Assembly: GCA_044508265.1 (NCBI GenBank)
Contig: JBIQIB010000112.1
Coordinates: 1 to 13,927 of the forward strand
DNA from: JAEZDP01 sp044508265
GTDB taxonomy: Bacteria > Acidobacteriota > Vicinamibacteria > Vicinamibacterales > Vicinamibacteraceae
Direction of reading: 5' to 3'
DNA: 13,927 bases
Below, piece by piece: positions 5,903 through 13,320 of the stretch. A model generated the notes under the pieces. The model was not told where the DNA came from. It saw only the letters and a program-made list of their open reading frames with translations, and did not search any database. The position numbers and the translations under genes are program-made. Every line of letters starts with the position of its first letter. Position 1 is the stretch's first letter.

Positions 5903-7230
5903 TGCACCTGGTCCTGGTCGGCCTCAGTCACCACACGGCTCCGCTGGAGCTTCGCGAGCGCCTCGGCGTGACGGCGTCGATGCTGCCCGCCGCGCTCGAC
6001 GCGCTGGCCGGCGCAGGGTGCACCGACGCGGTCCTGCTGTCCACGTGCAACAGGACCGAGGTGTACGCCACCGCCACCGACGCGGCCGAGATGACGTCGC
6101 GCCTCACCCATCACCTTGCGCAGACGTACGGCGTGGCGCTGGAGCAGCTCGAGCCGAGCCTGTACGCCCGCGTGGACGCCGACGCGGCGCGACACCTCTT
6201 CAGGGTCGCCGCCGGGCTCGACTCGCTGGTCGTCGGTGAGCCGGAGATCCTGGGACAGGTCAAGGACGCCTACCGCATCGCGAACGAGACCCACGGGACC
6301 GGTGCGCTGATCAACCGCGTCTTCCACGGCGCGTTCGGCATCGGCAAGCGCGTGCGCAGCGAGACCGGCCTCGCCGAGGGCGCCGTGTCGTTGAGCTACG
6401 CCGCCGTGACGCTGGCCCGGAAGATCTTCGCCGACCTGTCCACGCTGCGCGTCGCCGTCCTCGGCGCAGGCGAGATGGCGCGTCTGAGCGCCGTCCACTT
6501 TGCCGGCCACGTGGACGGCCTCGTCGTCACGGCGCGTACCCGCGCGCGCGCCGAGACACTCGCGCAGGAGGTTGGCGCGACGGTCGAAGAGTGGACCGCG
6601 CGCGCCGCCGTCCTCGCCGACGCCGACATCGTGATCGCCGCGACGGGCGCCGGCGGCCTGGTGATCGAGGCGGCCGACATGGCGGCGGCACGGTCTGCAC
6701 GCCGCGGTCGTCCGCTGTTCATCGTGGACCTGGCCGTGCCGCGTGACGTCGATCCCGCGGTGTCGCAGCTCGACGACGTGTTCCTCTACAACGTCGACGA
6801 CTTGCGCAACATCGTCGAGGAGAACCTGTCGCGCCGGCAGCAGGCCGTGGCCAGCGCCGAGCGGCTCGTCCAGGAAGAAGTCGGCGCGTGGATGGCCTGG
6901 CTGCGGTCGCGCGCCGTCGTCCCCACTGTCGTCGCCCTCCGCCAGCGTTTCGAGCGGATCCGCCAGGCCGAGCTGGAACGCCTGGCGCCACGTCTCGGCG
7001 CCGTGGATCCCGAGGTACACCGCCGGGTGGACGACATGACGCGGCTGATCGTGGAGAAGCTCCTGCTGACGCCCACCGAGCAGCTGAAGGCCATCGACGA
7101 CCGCGAGACGATGGCGGCGTGCTCGGCGGCGCTGCGGCGGCTCTTCGACCTCGACGACGACGGCCAGCCCGGTCGGCAGGACGTCCGCTCCCGTGAGGCG
7201 CCGGCCGGCACCGGCACGGAGACGTCGTGA
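5902..7230 (+). CDS. hemA: glutamyl-tRNA reductase
   Basis: This enzyme catalyses the first step of C5-pathway tetrapyrrole synthesis: NADPH reduction of glutamyl-tRNA(Glu) to glutamate-1-semialdehyde. It has 442 residues, the normal length. The catalytic domain carries LVGLSHHTAPLELRER (5-20) and the nucleophile Cys49 in LLSTCNRTEVYA, and the signature GEPEILGQVKDAY is at 111-123. The NADPH-binding domain shows GAGEMA at 187-192, with FIVDLAVPRDVDP further on. The C-terminal helical dimerisation domain follows YNVDDLRNIVEENL. The ATG at 5902 shares its first base with the stop of the preceding gene (TGATG), so I reject longer in-frame starts that would run inside ccsA. hemC follows with a GTGA overlap. 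The order hemA-hemC-hemD-hemB-hemL is the classical operon order of Bacillus and relatives. Confidence 0.97.
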   Translation: MHLVLVGLSHHTAPLELRERLGVTASMLPAALDALAGAGCTDAVLLSTCNRTEVYATATDAAEMTSRLTHHLAQTYGVALEQLEPSLYARVDADAARHLFRVAAGLDSLVVGEPEILGQVKDAYRIANETHGTGALINRVFHGAFGIGKRVRSETGLAEGAVSLSYAAVTLARKIFADLSTLRVAVLGAGEMARLSAVHFAGHVDGLVVTARTRARAETLAQEVGATVEEWTARAAVLADADIVIAATGAGGLVIEAADMAAARSARRGRPLFIVDLAVPRDVDPAVSQLDDVFLYNVDDLRNIVEENLSRRQQAVASAERLVQEEVGAWMAWLRSRAVVPTVVALRQRFERIRQAELERLAPRLGAVDPEVHRRVDDMTRLIVEKLLLTPTEQLKAIDDRETMAACSAALRRLFDLDDDGQPGRQDVRSREAPAGTGTETS

Positions 7231-8216
7231 ACTGGCGCCTCGGCACGCGCGGCAGCCACCTCGCGCAGTGGCAGGCACGCGCCGTGGCTGCGCGAATCGA
7301 AGCTGCTGGTGGCCCGGCGTGCGAAGTCGTCGTCGTGAGCACCGCCGGCGACCGCCTGCAGGAGGCGCCGCTGTCGGACATCGGCGGCAAGCGGCTGTTC
7401 GTGAAGGAGCTCGAGGAAGCGCTGCTGTCGGGCCAGATCGACCTGGCCGTGCACAGCGCGAAGGACATGTCGGTGGCGATGCCGCAGGGCCTGCAGATTG
7501 CCGCCGCCCTGCCGCGCGAGGATCCGCGTGACGTGATCGTGCTGCCGGCGTCGTTCCGCGAAGCCCTGCCGGATGCCGACGCACCCGCCTCGGCCGTGAT
7601 TGCCGCGCTCCGCGCCGTGCTGGGCGAGACGACGCGGCTCGGGACGAGCAGCGTCAGGCGCATCGCGCAGCTGCACCGCCTGCTGCCCGGCGTCGAGTTC
7701 CTGCCCGTGCGCGGAAACGTCGACACGCGCTTACAGAAGCTCGACGCGGGCGAGTACGACGCGCTCGTGCTGGCGGCGGCGGGCCTGCGGCGCGTGGGAC
7801 GGGCGGACCGCATCAGCCTTACGCTGCCGGCGGACATCTGCATTCCGGCCCCGGGGCAGGGCATCATCGCGGTGCAGTGCCACGACGACAACGGCGAACT
7901 GGCCGACTTCCTGACGACGCTCGGCGATGCCGACGCGATGACCGCGCTCGACGCCGAGCGGGCCCTCGTCGCCGAGCTCGGTGGCGGGTGCCAGATGCCC
8001 CTTGGCGGCTACTGCCGCGTGCAGGGTGACGAGCTCGAGTTGACCGCCGTGGTGACGTCGATCACGTCGGATGCCGAGGTCCGTGCCATGGGGTTCGGAC
8101 TTCGGGACGATCCCGAGGCCCTCGGCCGGCGGGTGGCCGCGCAGCTCATGCAGGACGGGGCGGGCAGCATCCTCGACGACGTCCGCGGCTTCGACGCGCC
8201 CACACCCGACGTTTGA
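7227..8216 (+). CDS. hemC: hydroxymethylbilane synthase (porphobilinogen deaminase)
   Basis: This cytoplasmic enzyme polymerises four porphobilinogen molecules into hydroxymethylbilane, using a dipyrromethane cofactor attached to a cysteine. It has 329 residues. Visible elements are RLGTRGSHLAQWQA at the N-terminus, the catalytic Asp80 in DLAVHSAKDMS, GTSSVRR (139-145), RGNVDTRLQKLD (162-173), APGQG (208-212) and the cofactor Cys255 in ELGGGCQMPLGGY. Between DVIVLPASF and GTSS there are about 17 more residues than in the E. coli enzyme (Ala-rich, 112-135), placed away from the catalytic motifs. The GTG start at 7227 lies in a GTGA overlap with the hemA stop. The downstream fusion gene starts 15 bp after the stop. 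Confidence 0.97.
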   Translation: MNWRLGTRGSHLAQWQARAVAARIEAAGGPACEVVVVSTAGDRLQEAPLSDIGGKRLFVKELEEALLSGQIDLAVHSAKDMSVAMPQGLQIAAALPREDPRDVIVLPASFREALPDADAPASAVIAALRAVLGETTRLGTSSVRRIAQLHRLLPGVEFLPVRGNVDTRLQKLDAGEYDALVLAAAGLRRVGRADRISLTLPADICIPAPGQGIIAVQCHDDNGELADFLTTLGDADAMTALDAERALVAELGGGCQMPLGGYCRVQGDELELTAVVTSITSDAEVRAMGFGLRDDPEALGRRVAAQLMQDGAGSILDDVRGFDAPTPDV

Positions 8217-8231
8217 TCTATCCTTCCGGGC

Positions 8232-9776
8232 ATGACGCCGGTGTACATCATCGGGGCGGGTCCGGGTGACCCGTCGTTGATCTCGGTGCGCGGGCTGCGC
8301 CAACTCGCGAGCGCGGACGTCGTCGTCCACGACCGGCTGATCGACGAGCGCCTGCTCGCGATGGCGCCCGCCGAGGCCGAACGCATCGACGTCGGCGACG
8401 CGGCGCCGTCGGGCACCGACCAGGACGCCATCTGCCTGCTGCTGGCCGAGAAGGCGCGCGACGGCCATCGCGTCGTGCGCCTCAAGTGGGGCGATCCGTT
8501 CGTGTTCGACAGCGGCGGACGCGAGGCGCTGTTCCTCCACGAGCAGGGCGTCCCGTTCGAGGTCGTGCCCGGCGTTCCCGGCCTGGTGGGCATCCCGGCC
8601 TACGCCGGCATACCTGTCTCGTACCCCGGCTCCGGAGACACGATCACGCTCATCCGCGGCTACGAGGGCGGCAGTGAAGGCACGCCGCAGCTGGACTGGA
8701 CGCAGCTGGCGCGGGTGGACGGCACCGTCGTCTGCTACGCGGGGCCGCGTCAGCTCGTCCGGGTCGTGACCTCACTGCTGGACCACGGGCGGCCGGCGGA
8801 CGACTTTGCCGCGATCGTCCTCAACGGGACGACGCCGATGCAGGAGACGCGGCACGGCACGCTCGAGGAGCTGGCGCGGCAGCTCGAGGCCGACCCGCTC
8901 ACCCAGCCGGCCGTGCTCGTCGTGGGGCCGTCGGTGGGCCTGCGCGATTACCTGCGCTGGTTCGACGAGCGGCCGCTGTTCGGACAGCGGATCGTGGTGA
9001 CGCGATCGCGCGAGCAGGCGGGCGACTTCGTGGAGCGGCTCGTGGAACTCGGCGCACGGCCGATCCTCGCGCCGTCGATTCGCATCGTGCCGCTGACCGA
9101 TTACGGCGAGCTGGACGAGGTCATCGCCCGCGTCCACGAGTTCGACTGGCTGATCTTCACGAGCGCCAATGGCGTGGACCACTTCATGGCCCGCGCGCTC
9201 TCGCAGCTGCGCGACGTGCGCGACCTGAAGGGGCCGCGTCTCTGCGCCATCGGCCCCACCACCGCCGAGCGGCTGGCTGCGTTCCACCTGCGCGTCGATA
9301 CGGTGCCCACCGAGAACCGGGCGGAGGCCATCGTCGACGCCCTTCGCGGCGAAGGTCCCGTCGACGGCGCGCGCGTGCTGCTGCCGCGGGCGGACATCGG
9401 ACGCGAGGCGCTGCCGGAGGACCTGCGACAGGCCGGTGCCATTGTCGAGGACGTGGCCGCCTATCACACGATCCGCGAGAGCGCGCCGCGCGAGGACGGG
9501 CCGGACATCTACAAGATGCTGCTCGAGGGCGACGTGGACATCGTCACGTTCACCAGCGCGTCGAGCGTGCGGCACTTCGTCACGAACCTCGGCGAGGATC
9601 AGGCCGCCGATCTGCTCGCGCGCGTGGACGTCGCGTCGATTGGCCCCGTCACGGCGGAAGCCGCGCAGCAACTGGGCATCACCACCACGATCATGCCGAC
9701 CGGCACCTATACGATTCCCGCGCTCGTGGATGCCATCGTCGCCCACGTGACCCGCCGGCCGGTGGAAACGGCATGA
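8232..9776 (+). CDS. hemD: SUMT-like/uroporphyrinogen-III synthase fusion (HemD)
   Basis: This is a 514-residue two-domain protein. Residues 1-245 have the fold and landmarks of uroporphyrinogen-III C-methyltransferase (CobA/SUMT): YIIGAGPGDP (5-14), DRL (34-36), PAYAGIP (122-128), NGTTPMQETRHGTL, and the join RWFDERPLFG. Its active-site motifs are altered: VGKR is VGDA, and RLKGGDPFVFGRGGEE is RLKWGDPFVFDSGGRE, so methyltransferase activity is doubtful. Residues 252-508 are uroporphyrinogen-III synthase (HemD), which closes hydroxymethylbilane into uroporphyrinogen III, with QRIVVTRSREQ, IFTSANGVDHF, VLLPRADIGREALPEDL and VTFTSASSVRHF. CobA-HemD fusions are common in Firmicutes and elsewhere. 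No Shine-Dalgarno is evident in the 15-bp gap before ATG 8232, so reinitiation after hemC is likely. It overlaps hemB by ATGA. The HemD function is well supported; the role of the first domain is open. Confidence 0.93.
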   Translation: MTPVYIIGAGPGDPSLISVRGLRQLASADVVVHDRLIDERLLAMAPAEAERIDVGDAAPSGTDQDAICLLLAEKARDGHRVVRLKWGDPFVFDSGGREALFLHEQGVPFEVVPGVPGLVGIPAYAGIPVSYPGSGDTITLIRGYEGGSEGTPQLDWTQLARVDGTVVCYAGPRQLVRVVTSLLDHGRPADDFAAIVLNGTTPMQETRHGTLEELARQLEADPLTQPAVLVVGPSVGLRDYLRWFDERPLFGQRIVVTRSREQAGDFVERLVELGARPILAPSIRIVPLTDYGELDEVIARVHEFDWLIFTSANGVDHFMARALSQLRDVRDLKGPRLCAIGPTTAERLAAFHLRVDTVPTENRAEAIVDALRGEGPVDGARVLLPRADIGREALPEDLRQAGAIVEDVAAYHTIRESAPREDGPDIYKMLLEGDVDIVTFTSASSVRHFVTNLGEDQAADLLARVDVASIGPVTAEAAQQLGITTTIMPTGTYTIPALVDAIVAHVTRRPVETA

Positions 9777-10753
9777 GCCTCGACCTGCCACGCCGGCCGC
9801 GGCGGCTGCGTCGGACGGCCGGGCTGCGATCCCTCGTCGCCGAGACGCACCTCGATGCCTCGCAACTCGTCTACCCGCTGTTCGTGTGTCCTGGTCAAGG
9901 CGTCCGGCGTCCGATAGGCGCCATGCCCGGCGTCCATCAGCTCTCGGTGGACGAGGTCGTGCGTGAAGCGACGGAGGCCGCCAGCGACGGCGTGCACGCG
10001 GTGCTGCTGTTCGGGCTGCCTGCATCCAAGGACGAGCACGGATCGCAGGCCAGCGCTCCGGACGGCCCGGTGCAGCAGGCGGTGCGCGCGCTGAAGCGGG
10101 AGCTGCCGGACACCACGGTCATCACAGACGTCTGCCTCTGTGAGTACACGTCGCACGGCCACTGCGGCGTGATCGTCGACGGCGACGTGGACAACGACGC
10201 GACGGTGCCGCTGCTCGTGAAGTCTGCGCTGTCACATGCCGACGCCGGTGCCGACATCGTCGCGCCGTCGGACATGATGGACGGCCGCGTCGGCGCAATC
10301 CGCGAGGCGCTCGACGAGGCGGGACATACGTCGGTCGTCGTGATGAGTTACGCGGTCAAGTACGCGTCGGCGTTCTACGGACCGTTCCGCGAGGCCGCCG
10401 ACTCGACGCCCGCGTTCGGGGATCGGCGGTCGCACCAGATGGACCCGCGCAACGCGCACGAAGCGCTGCACGAAGCGGCGCTCGACATCGACGAGGGCGC
10501 CGACATCGTCATGGTGAAGCCGGCCCTGCCGTATCTCGACGTCATCTGGCGCGTGAAGCAGGAGTACGGCCTGCCGACGGCCGCCTACCACGTGAGCGGC
10601 GAGTATGCGATGGTGAAGGCTGCCGGCGCACAAGGCTGGATCGACGAGGACCGCGCGATGATGGAATCGCTCACGGCGATCCGTCGGGCGGGCGCCGACA
10701 TCATCATCACCTACTGGGCGCGCGAGGCGGCACGGCGGCTGCGACGACGCTGA
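9773..10753 (+). CDS. hemB: delta-aminolevulinic acid dehydratase (porphobilinogen synthase)
   Basis: This enzyme condenses two molecules of 5-aminolevulinate into porphobilinogen. It has 326 residues, full length. The Schiff-base lysines are Lys196 in MSYAVKYASAFYGPFREA and Lys249 in DIVMVKPALPYLD. The zinc-type cysteine triad is complete: Cys121, Cys123 and Cys131 in TDVCLCEYTSHGHCG, so a zinc-dependent enzyme is expected rather than the magnesium type. APSDMMDGRVGAIR (164-177) and YHVSGEYAMVKAA are further family signatures. The N-terminus is rich in Arg (PRRPRRLRR). ATG 9773 overlaps the stop of the fusion gene as ATGA. hemL follows after 51 bp, in which a weak 6-bp hairpin (10763-10778) can be drawn. 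Confidence 0.97.
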   Translation: MSLDLPRRPRRLRRTAGLRSLVAETHLDASQLVYPLFVCPGQGVRRPIGAMPGVHQLSVDEVVREATEAASDGVHAVLLFGLPASKDEHGSQASAPDGPVQQAVRALKRELPDTTVITDVCLCEYTSHGHCGVIVDGDVDNDATVPLLVKSALSHADAGADIVAPSDMMDGRVGAIREALDEAGHTSVVVMSYAVKYASAFYGPFREAADSTPAFGDRRSHQMDPRNAHEALHEAALDIDEGADIVMVKPALPYLDVIWRVKQEYGLPTAAYHVSGEYAMVKAAGAQGWIDEDRAMMESLTAIRRAGADIIITYWAREAARRLRRR

Positions 10754-10804
10754 ATCGCCCACCGCTGCGGACGCGGCGCTCAGGGAACGGAACACACGAG
10801 ACTC

Positions 10805-12115
10805 ATGCTGTTCAGACACGCGACCAGGCAGTCGAAGGGATGGTACGACCGCGCGCGGCGGGTCATGCCCGGCGGCGTCAACAGCCCCGTCCGGGCCTTC
10901 GCGGCTGTCGGCGGCACGCCGCGCTTCATCGCCTCCGCGAACGGCGCCGAGGTGACCGACGAAGACGGGCGCACCTACATCGACTACGTGATGTCGTGGG
11001 GGCCGCTCATTCACGGCCACGCGCCGAAGGGACAGCTGCGGATCCTGCAGCGTGCGGCAGCTCGCGGGATGAGTTATGGCGCACCGACGTCGCTCGAGGT
11101 CGAGATGGCCGAGACGGTGCGCGTGCTCATGCCGTCGATGCAGCTCATGCGCTTCACGAGCTCCGGTACCGAAGCCACGATGAGCGCGGTGCGGCTCGCA
11201 CGTGCGTTCACCCGTCGCGACAGAATCATCAAGTTCGCCGGCTGCTATCACGGGCACGCCGACGGCTTCCTCGTCGAGGCCGGCAGCGGCGCGTCCACGC
11301 TGGGCGTCCCGACGTCGCCTGGCGTCCCCGAGGCGGCCGCGTCGCTGACGCTGACTGCCAGGTACAACGACCTCATCGACGTCGCCCGTCTCGTCGATCG
11401 GCATCGCGGCGAGATCGCCGCAGTAGTCGTCGAGCCCATCGCCGGAAACATGGGCGTCGTCCCGCCGCTGCCCGGGTTTCTGGAGGGGCTGCGCGCCATC
11501 TGCGATCGCGAGCAGATCCTGCTGGTGTTCGACGAGGTGATCAGCGGGTTCCGCGCGTCGCCCGGCGGTGCCCAGCACCTGCTGGGGGTCCGTCCGGATC
11601 TCACGTGTCTCGGGAAGATCATCGGGGGCGGCCTGCCGGTGGGCGCGTATGGCGGGCGCGAGGACGTCATGCGGATGGTCGCACCCGACGGCCCCGTGTA
11701 TCAGGCAGGCACGCTGTCGGGGAATCCCATGGCGATGACGGCCGGGTTGTGGTCGCTGCTGCATCTGAACGACAAGCTGTACGCCCATCTCGAGATGCTC
11801 GGCCGCCGCCTGGCGGAAGGGCTGACCGCGGCCGCCCATGCGGCAGGCGCCACGATCAGCATCAACCGCGTGGGATCACTGCTCACGGTGTTCTTCACCG
11901 ACGAGCTGGTGGTGGATTACACCACCGCAAAGGCGGCTGACGCGTCCGCCTACGCGCGCTTCTTCCAGGCGATGCTCGCGCAGGGCATCTATCTGCCGCC
12001 GTCGCAGTACGAGGCCTGGTTCCTGTCGGGCGCGCATACCGTCGCGCAGATAGACCAGACCATCAAGGCCGCGCGCAAGGCGTTCACGACGTCGAAGCAG
12101 ACTTCTCCTTCTTGA
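10805..12115 (+). CDS. hemL: glutamate-1-semialdehyde 2,1-aminomutase
   Basis: This PLP enzyme converts glutamate-1-semialdehyde into 5-aminolevulinate, the step after HemA. It has 436 residues, normal for the family. The PLP lysine is Lys271 in TCLGKIIGGGLPVGAYGG. Asp243 in LVFDEVISGFR binds the pyridine nitrogen, and SSGTEATMSAVRLAR (119-133) and YHGHADGFL (148-156) complete the site. The N-terminal RVMPGGVNSPVRAF is diagnostic of HemL against other class-III aminotransferases. The start is ATG 10805; an imperfect GAG-type site precedes it. It is the last plus-strand gene of the operon and completes the set from Glu-tRNA to uroporphyrinogen III. Its 3' end overlaps a convergent minus-strand gene by 32 bp, and no terminator is visible. 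Confidence 0.97.
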   Translation: MLFRHATRQSKGWYDRARRVMPGGVNSPVRAFAAVGGTPRFIASANGAEVTDEDGRTYIDYVMSWGPLIHGHAPKGQLRILQRAAARGMSYGAPTSLEVEMAETVRVLMPSMQLMRFTSSGTEATMSAVRLARAFTRRDRIIKFAGCYHGHADGFLVEAGSGASTLGVPTSPGVPEAAASLTLTARYNDLIDVARLVDRHRGEIAAVVVEPIAGNMGVVPPLPGFLEGLRAICDREQILLVFDEVISGFRASPGGAQHLLGVRPDLTCLGKIIGGGLPVGAYGGREDVMRMVAPDGPVYQAGTLSGNPMAMTAGLWSLLHLNDKLYAHLEMLGRRLAEGLTAAAHAAGATISINRVGSLLTVFFTDELVVDYTTAKAADASAYARFFQAMLAQGIYLPPSQYEAWFLSGAHTVAQIDQTIKAARKAFTTSKQTSPS

Positions 12116-12434
12116 CCTTCGCCCAGCGCCGCTTCTGCGCCTCGGCGATGCGGCGCCGCGCGTCGGCGCTCAACGTGCGCTTCTTCCGGCCGCGTGTCGC
12201 CTTGCGCGTCGCGCGGGCTGCCGGGGCCGCTTCCGCGCCGTCGGCTTCCGGCGCTGCCGCGGCTCCCCTCGAGGCTCCGCGCAGCTTGCGCGCCTGCGCC
12301 TCGAGATCCGCGAGCTTTGCGCGGGTCTCGTCGATGGCCTGCTGTATTCCCTGCAGCGCCCACGTGACCAGCTCAGGCGTTCCGAAGGTACTTCGCGCCT
12401 GTCGCTTCACTGCCTGCTTACGTTTTTTTGCCAT
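12084..12434 (-). CDS. small basic coiled-coil protein, possibly nucleic-acid binding
   Basis: This 116-residue protein belongs to no enzyme family I recognise. It has a Lys/Arg-rich N-terminus (MAKKRKQAVKRQAR), an amphipathic helix likely to form a coiled coil (about residues 26-52, with Leu/Ile/Ala spacing), an Ala/Glu/Asp-rich linker (about 54-75), and a strongly basic C-terminal segment with RGRKKR followed by LSADARRRIAEAQKRRWAK. Such short Lys/Arg/Ala-rich tails occur in bacterial histone H1-like and other DNA- or RNA-binding proteins, so nucleic-acid binding is a reasonable guess only. Support for a real gene: ATG 12434 has GGAG 7 nt upstream, the frame covers sequence used by no other gene, and amino-acid use is coherent. 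Codons 2-4 contain a run of seven A. It converges on hemL with a 32-bp overlap. Confidence 0.72.
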   Translation of the reverse strand: MAKKRKQAVKRQARSTFGTPELVTWALQGIQQAIDETRAKLADLEAQARKLRGASRGAAAAPEADGAEAAPAARATRKATRGRKKRTLSADARRRIAEAQKRRWAKVKKEKSASTS

Positions 12435-12728
12435 GGATATCTCCGAAGTGGAAGGTGAGTTACCGCGCCAGTCTATCGCACGTCGTGAGCGTGCTTTCGT
12501 CCGTCAGTCCCAACTCACTTACGACGCTCGGCCGTAAGACGTGTAACTCCGAAGCACTCTGGCGCCCGGTGCCTCCTCGCAAGTAACACCTGCTCGACGG
12601 GGAACGATGTCCCTACTGTCGAGATTCACATCGCGCACTAACCTCACGTCGTCCATCCGCGACAAGGCATGGCAGGCAGCGGATGTTACCGTCCGCCATC
12701 ACGACTGAAGTAGAGTGAACACAGGCGA
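12435..12728. other. non-coding divergent intergenic region
   Basis: These 294 bp separate the minus-strand basic protein from the plus-strand membrane protein, so both upstream regions must be here. I see no convincing ORF or RNA gene. Two small hairpins can be drawn: GCACG/CGTGC (12478-12482 and 12490-12494) and CTTACG/CGTAAG (12518-12523 and 12533-12538). A TAGAGT at 12711-12716 is a possible -10 for the plus-strand gene, but no matching -35 is evident. Confidence 0.4.
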
Positions 12729-13223
12729 ATGACCGGGCGTCAGTGGGCCATCGTGGGCGGCGTCGTCGTGCTCGGGGGGATCGTCTCCCTCACGGCGCTC
12801 GCGGCAAGTTGCGCGGTCATCGTCTCGCGCCAGATGGAGGTCCGCTCGGAGCAGCGGGTCGAGACCTTCGAACGGGAAGCAGCGGCGGTACGCGAGCGCC
12901 TGGGCGACGTGCCACCGCTCGTCGAGGACACACCGGCCGGCCCCCGTCTGTCACCCGCGAATCTCGAACGCCGCAAGGCGATGGGAGCCGGGTCGCCCGA
13001 AGCACTGAACATCCTCGTCTGGGCTGCCGACGAACAGAAGATCGTCCGCCTCTCGCTGCCGTTCTGGCTGCTTCGGCTGTCCCCGCAGGGCGTCGACATC
13101 GACGTGAACGACATCGACCTCGGCAAGCTGCGCCTCTCCGTCGACGACCTCGAGCGCGCGGGTCCCGGCCCGCTGCTGCAGCGCGACGACGGTCACAGCC
13201 GCGTCCTCGTCTGGACCGAGTGA
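12729..13223 (+). CDS. single-pass membrane protein of unknown function
   Basis: This 164-residue protein has one hydrophobic N-terminal helix (about residues 7-33, WAIVGGVVVLGGIVSLTALA and on). A short helical segment rich in Glu and Arg follows (35-58), then a linker and a C-terminal domain (about 93-164). That domain contains KIVRLSLPFWLLRL, an Asp/Leu-rich part (DIDVNDIDLGKLRLSVDDL) and GPLLQRDDGHSRVLVWTE. This arrangement loosely recalls a domain with an R-I-P-L-x-L strand followed by a G-x-L-L-x-x-x-D-x-x-x-x-V-x-I-W-x-E end, seen in several anti-sigma or stress-related proteins. The likeness is by eye and weak. The Cys in LAASC is not a good lipobox. ATG 12729 has only AGG nearby. A hairpin follows 18 bp after the stop. 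Function unknown. Confidence 0.75.
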   Translation: MTGRQWAIVGGVVVLGGIVSLTALAASCAVIVSRQMEVRSEQRVETFEREAAAVRERLGDVPPLVEDTPAGPRLSPANLERRKAMGAGSPEALNILVWAADEQKIVRLSLPFWLLRLSPQGVDIDVNDIDLGKLRLSVDDLERAGPGPLLQRDDGHSRVLVWTE

Positions 13224-13240
13224 GCCGCGCGGCGGCAGCT

Positions 13241-13266
13241 CGTGTGTCCGCCCCACAGGACACGCG
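13241..13266 (+). terminator. hairpin after the membrane-protein gene
   Basis: The arms CGTGTGTCC (13241-13249) and GGACACGCG (13258-13266) form a 9-bp stem with one G-U wobble around an 8-nt loop. It lies 18 nt after the stop at 13223 and about 55 nt before the next start. There is no U-tract, so it is a possible U-less terminator or 3' stabilising hairpin. If it terminates, the last gene has its own promoter between 13267 and 13308. Confidence 0.42.
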
Positions 13267-13320
13267 GGATGGCATGGTCCTTGATCTTCAGATAGGTGCC
13301 TGTCGATCGGAGAGGACACC

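Noticed and set aside
5887..7584. 565-codon minus-strand open frame opposite hemA and hemC
   Set aside because: It lies opposite two certain enzymes and its product is low-complexity Arg/Ala/Gly/His sequence.
10232..11839. 535-codon minus-strand open frame opposite hemB and hemL
   Set aside because: It is a shadow of two certain genes, with no recognisable motif and atypical composition.
12423..12429. Run of seven A/T as a programmed frameshift site
   Set aside because: It encodes Lys codons at the start of the basic protein. No alternative frame of interest follows and no stimulatory structure is evident.
12478..12538. Small hairpins as a possible ncRNA or terminator
   Set aside because: The stems are only 5-6 bp with no promoter or U-tract; this is within what is expected by chance.
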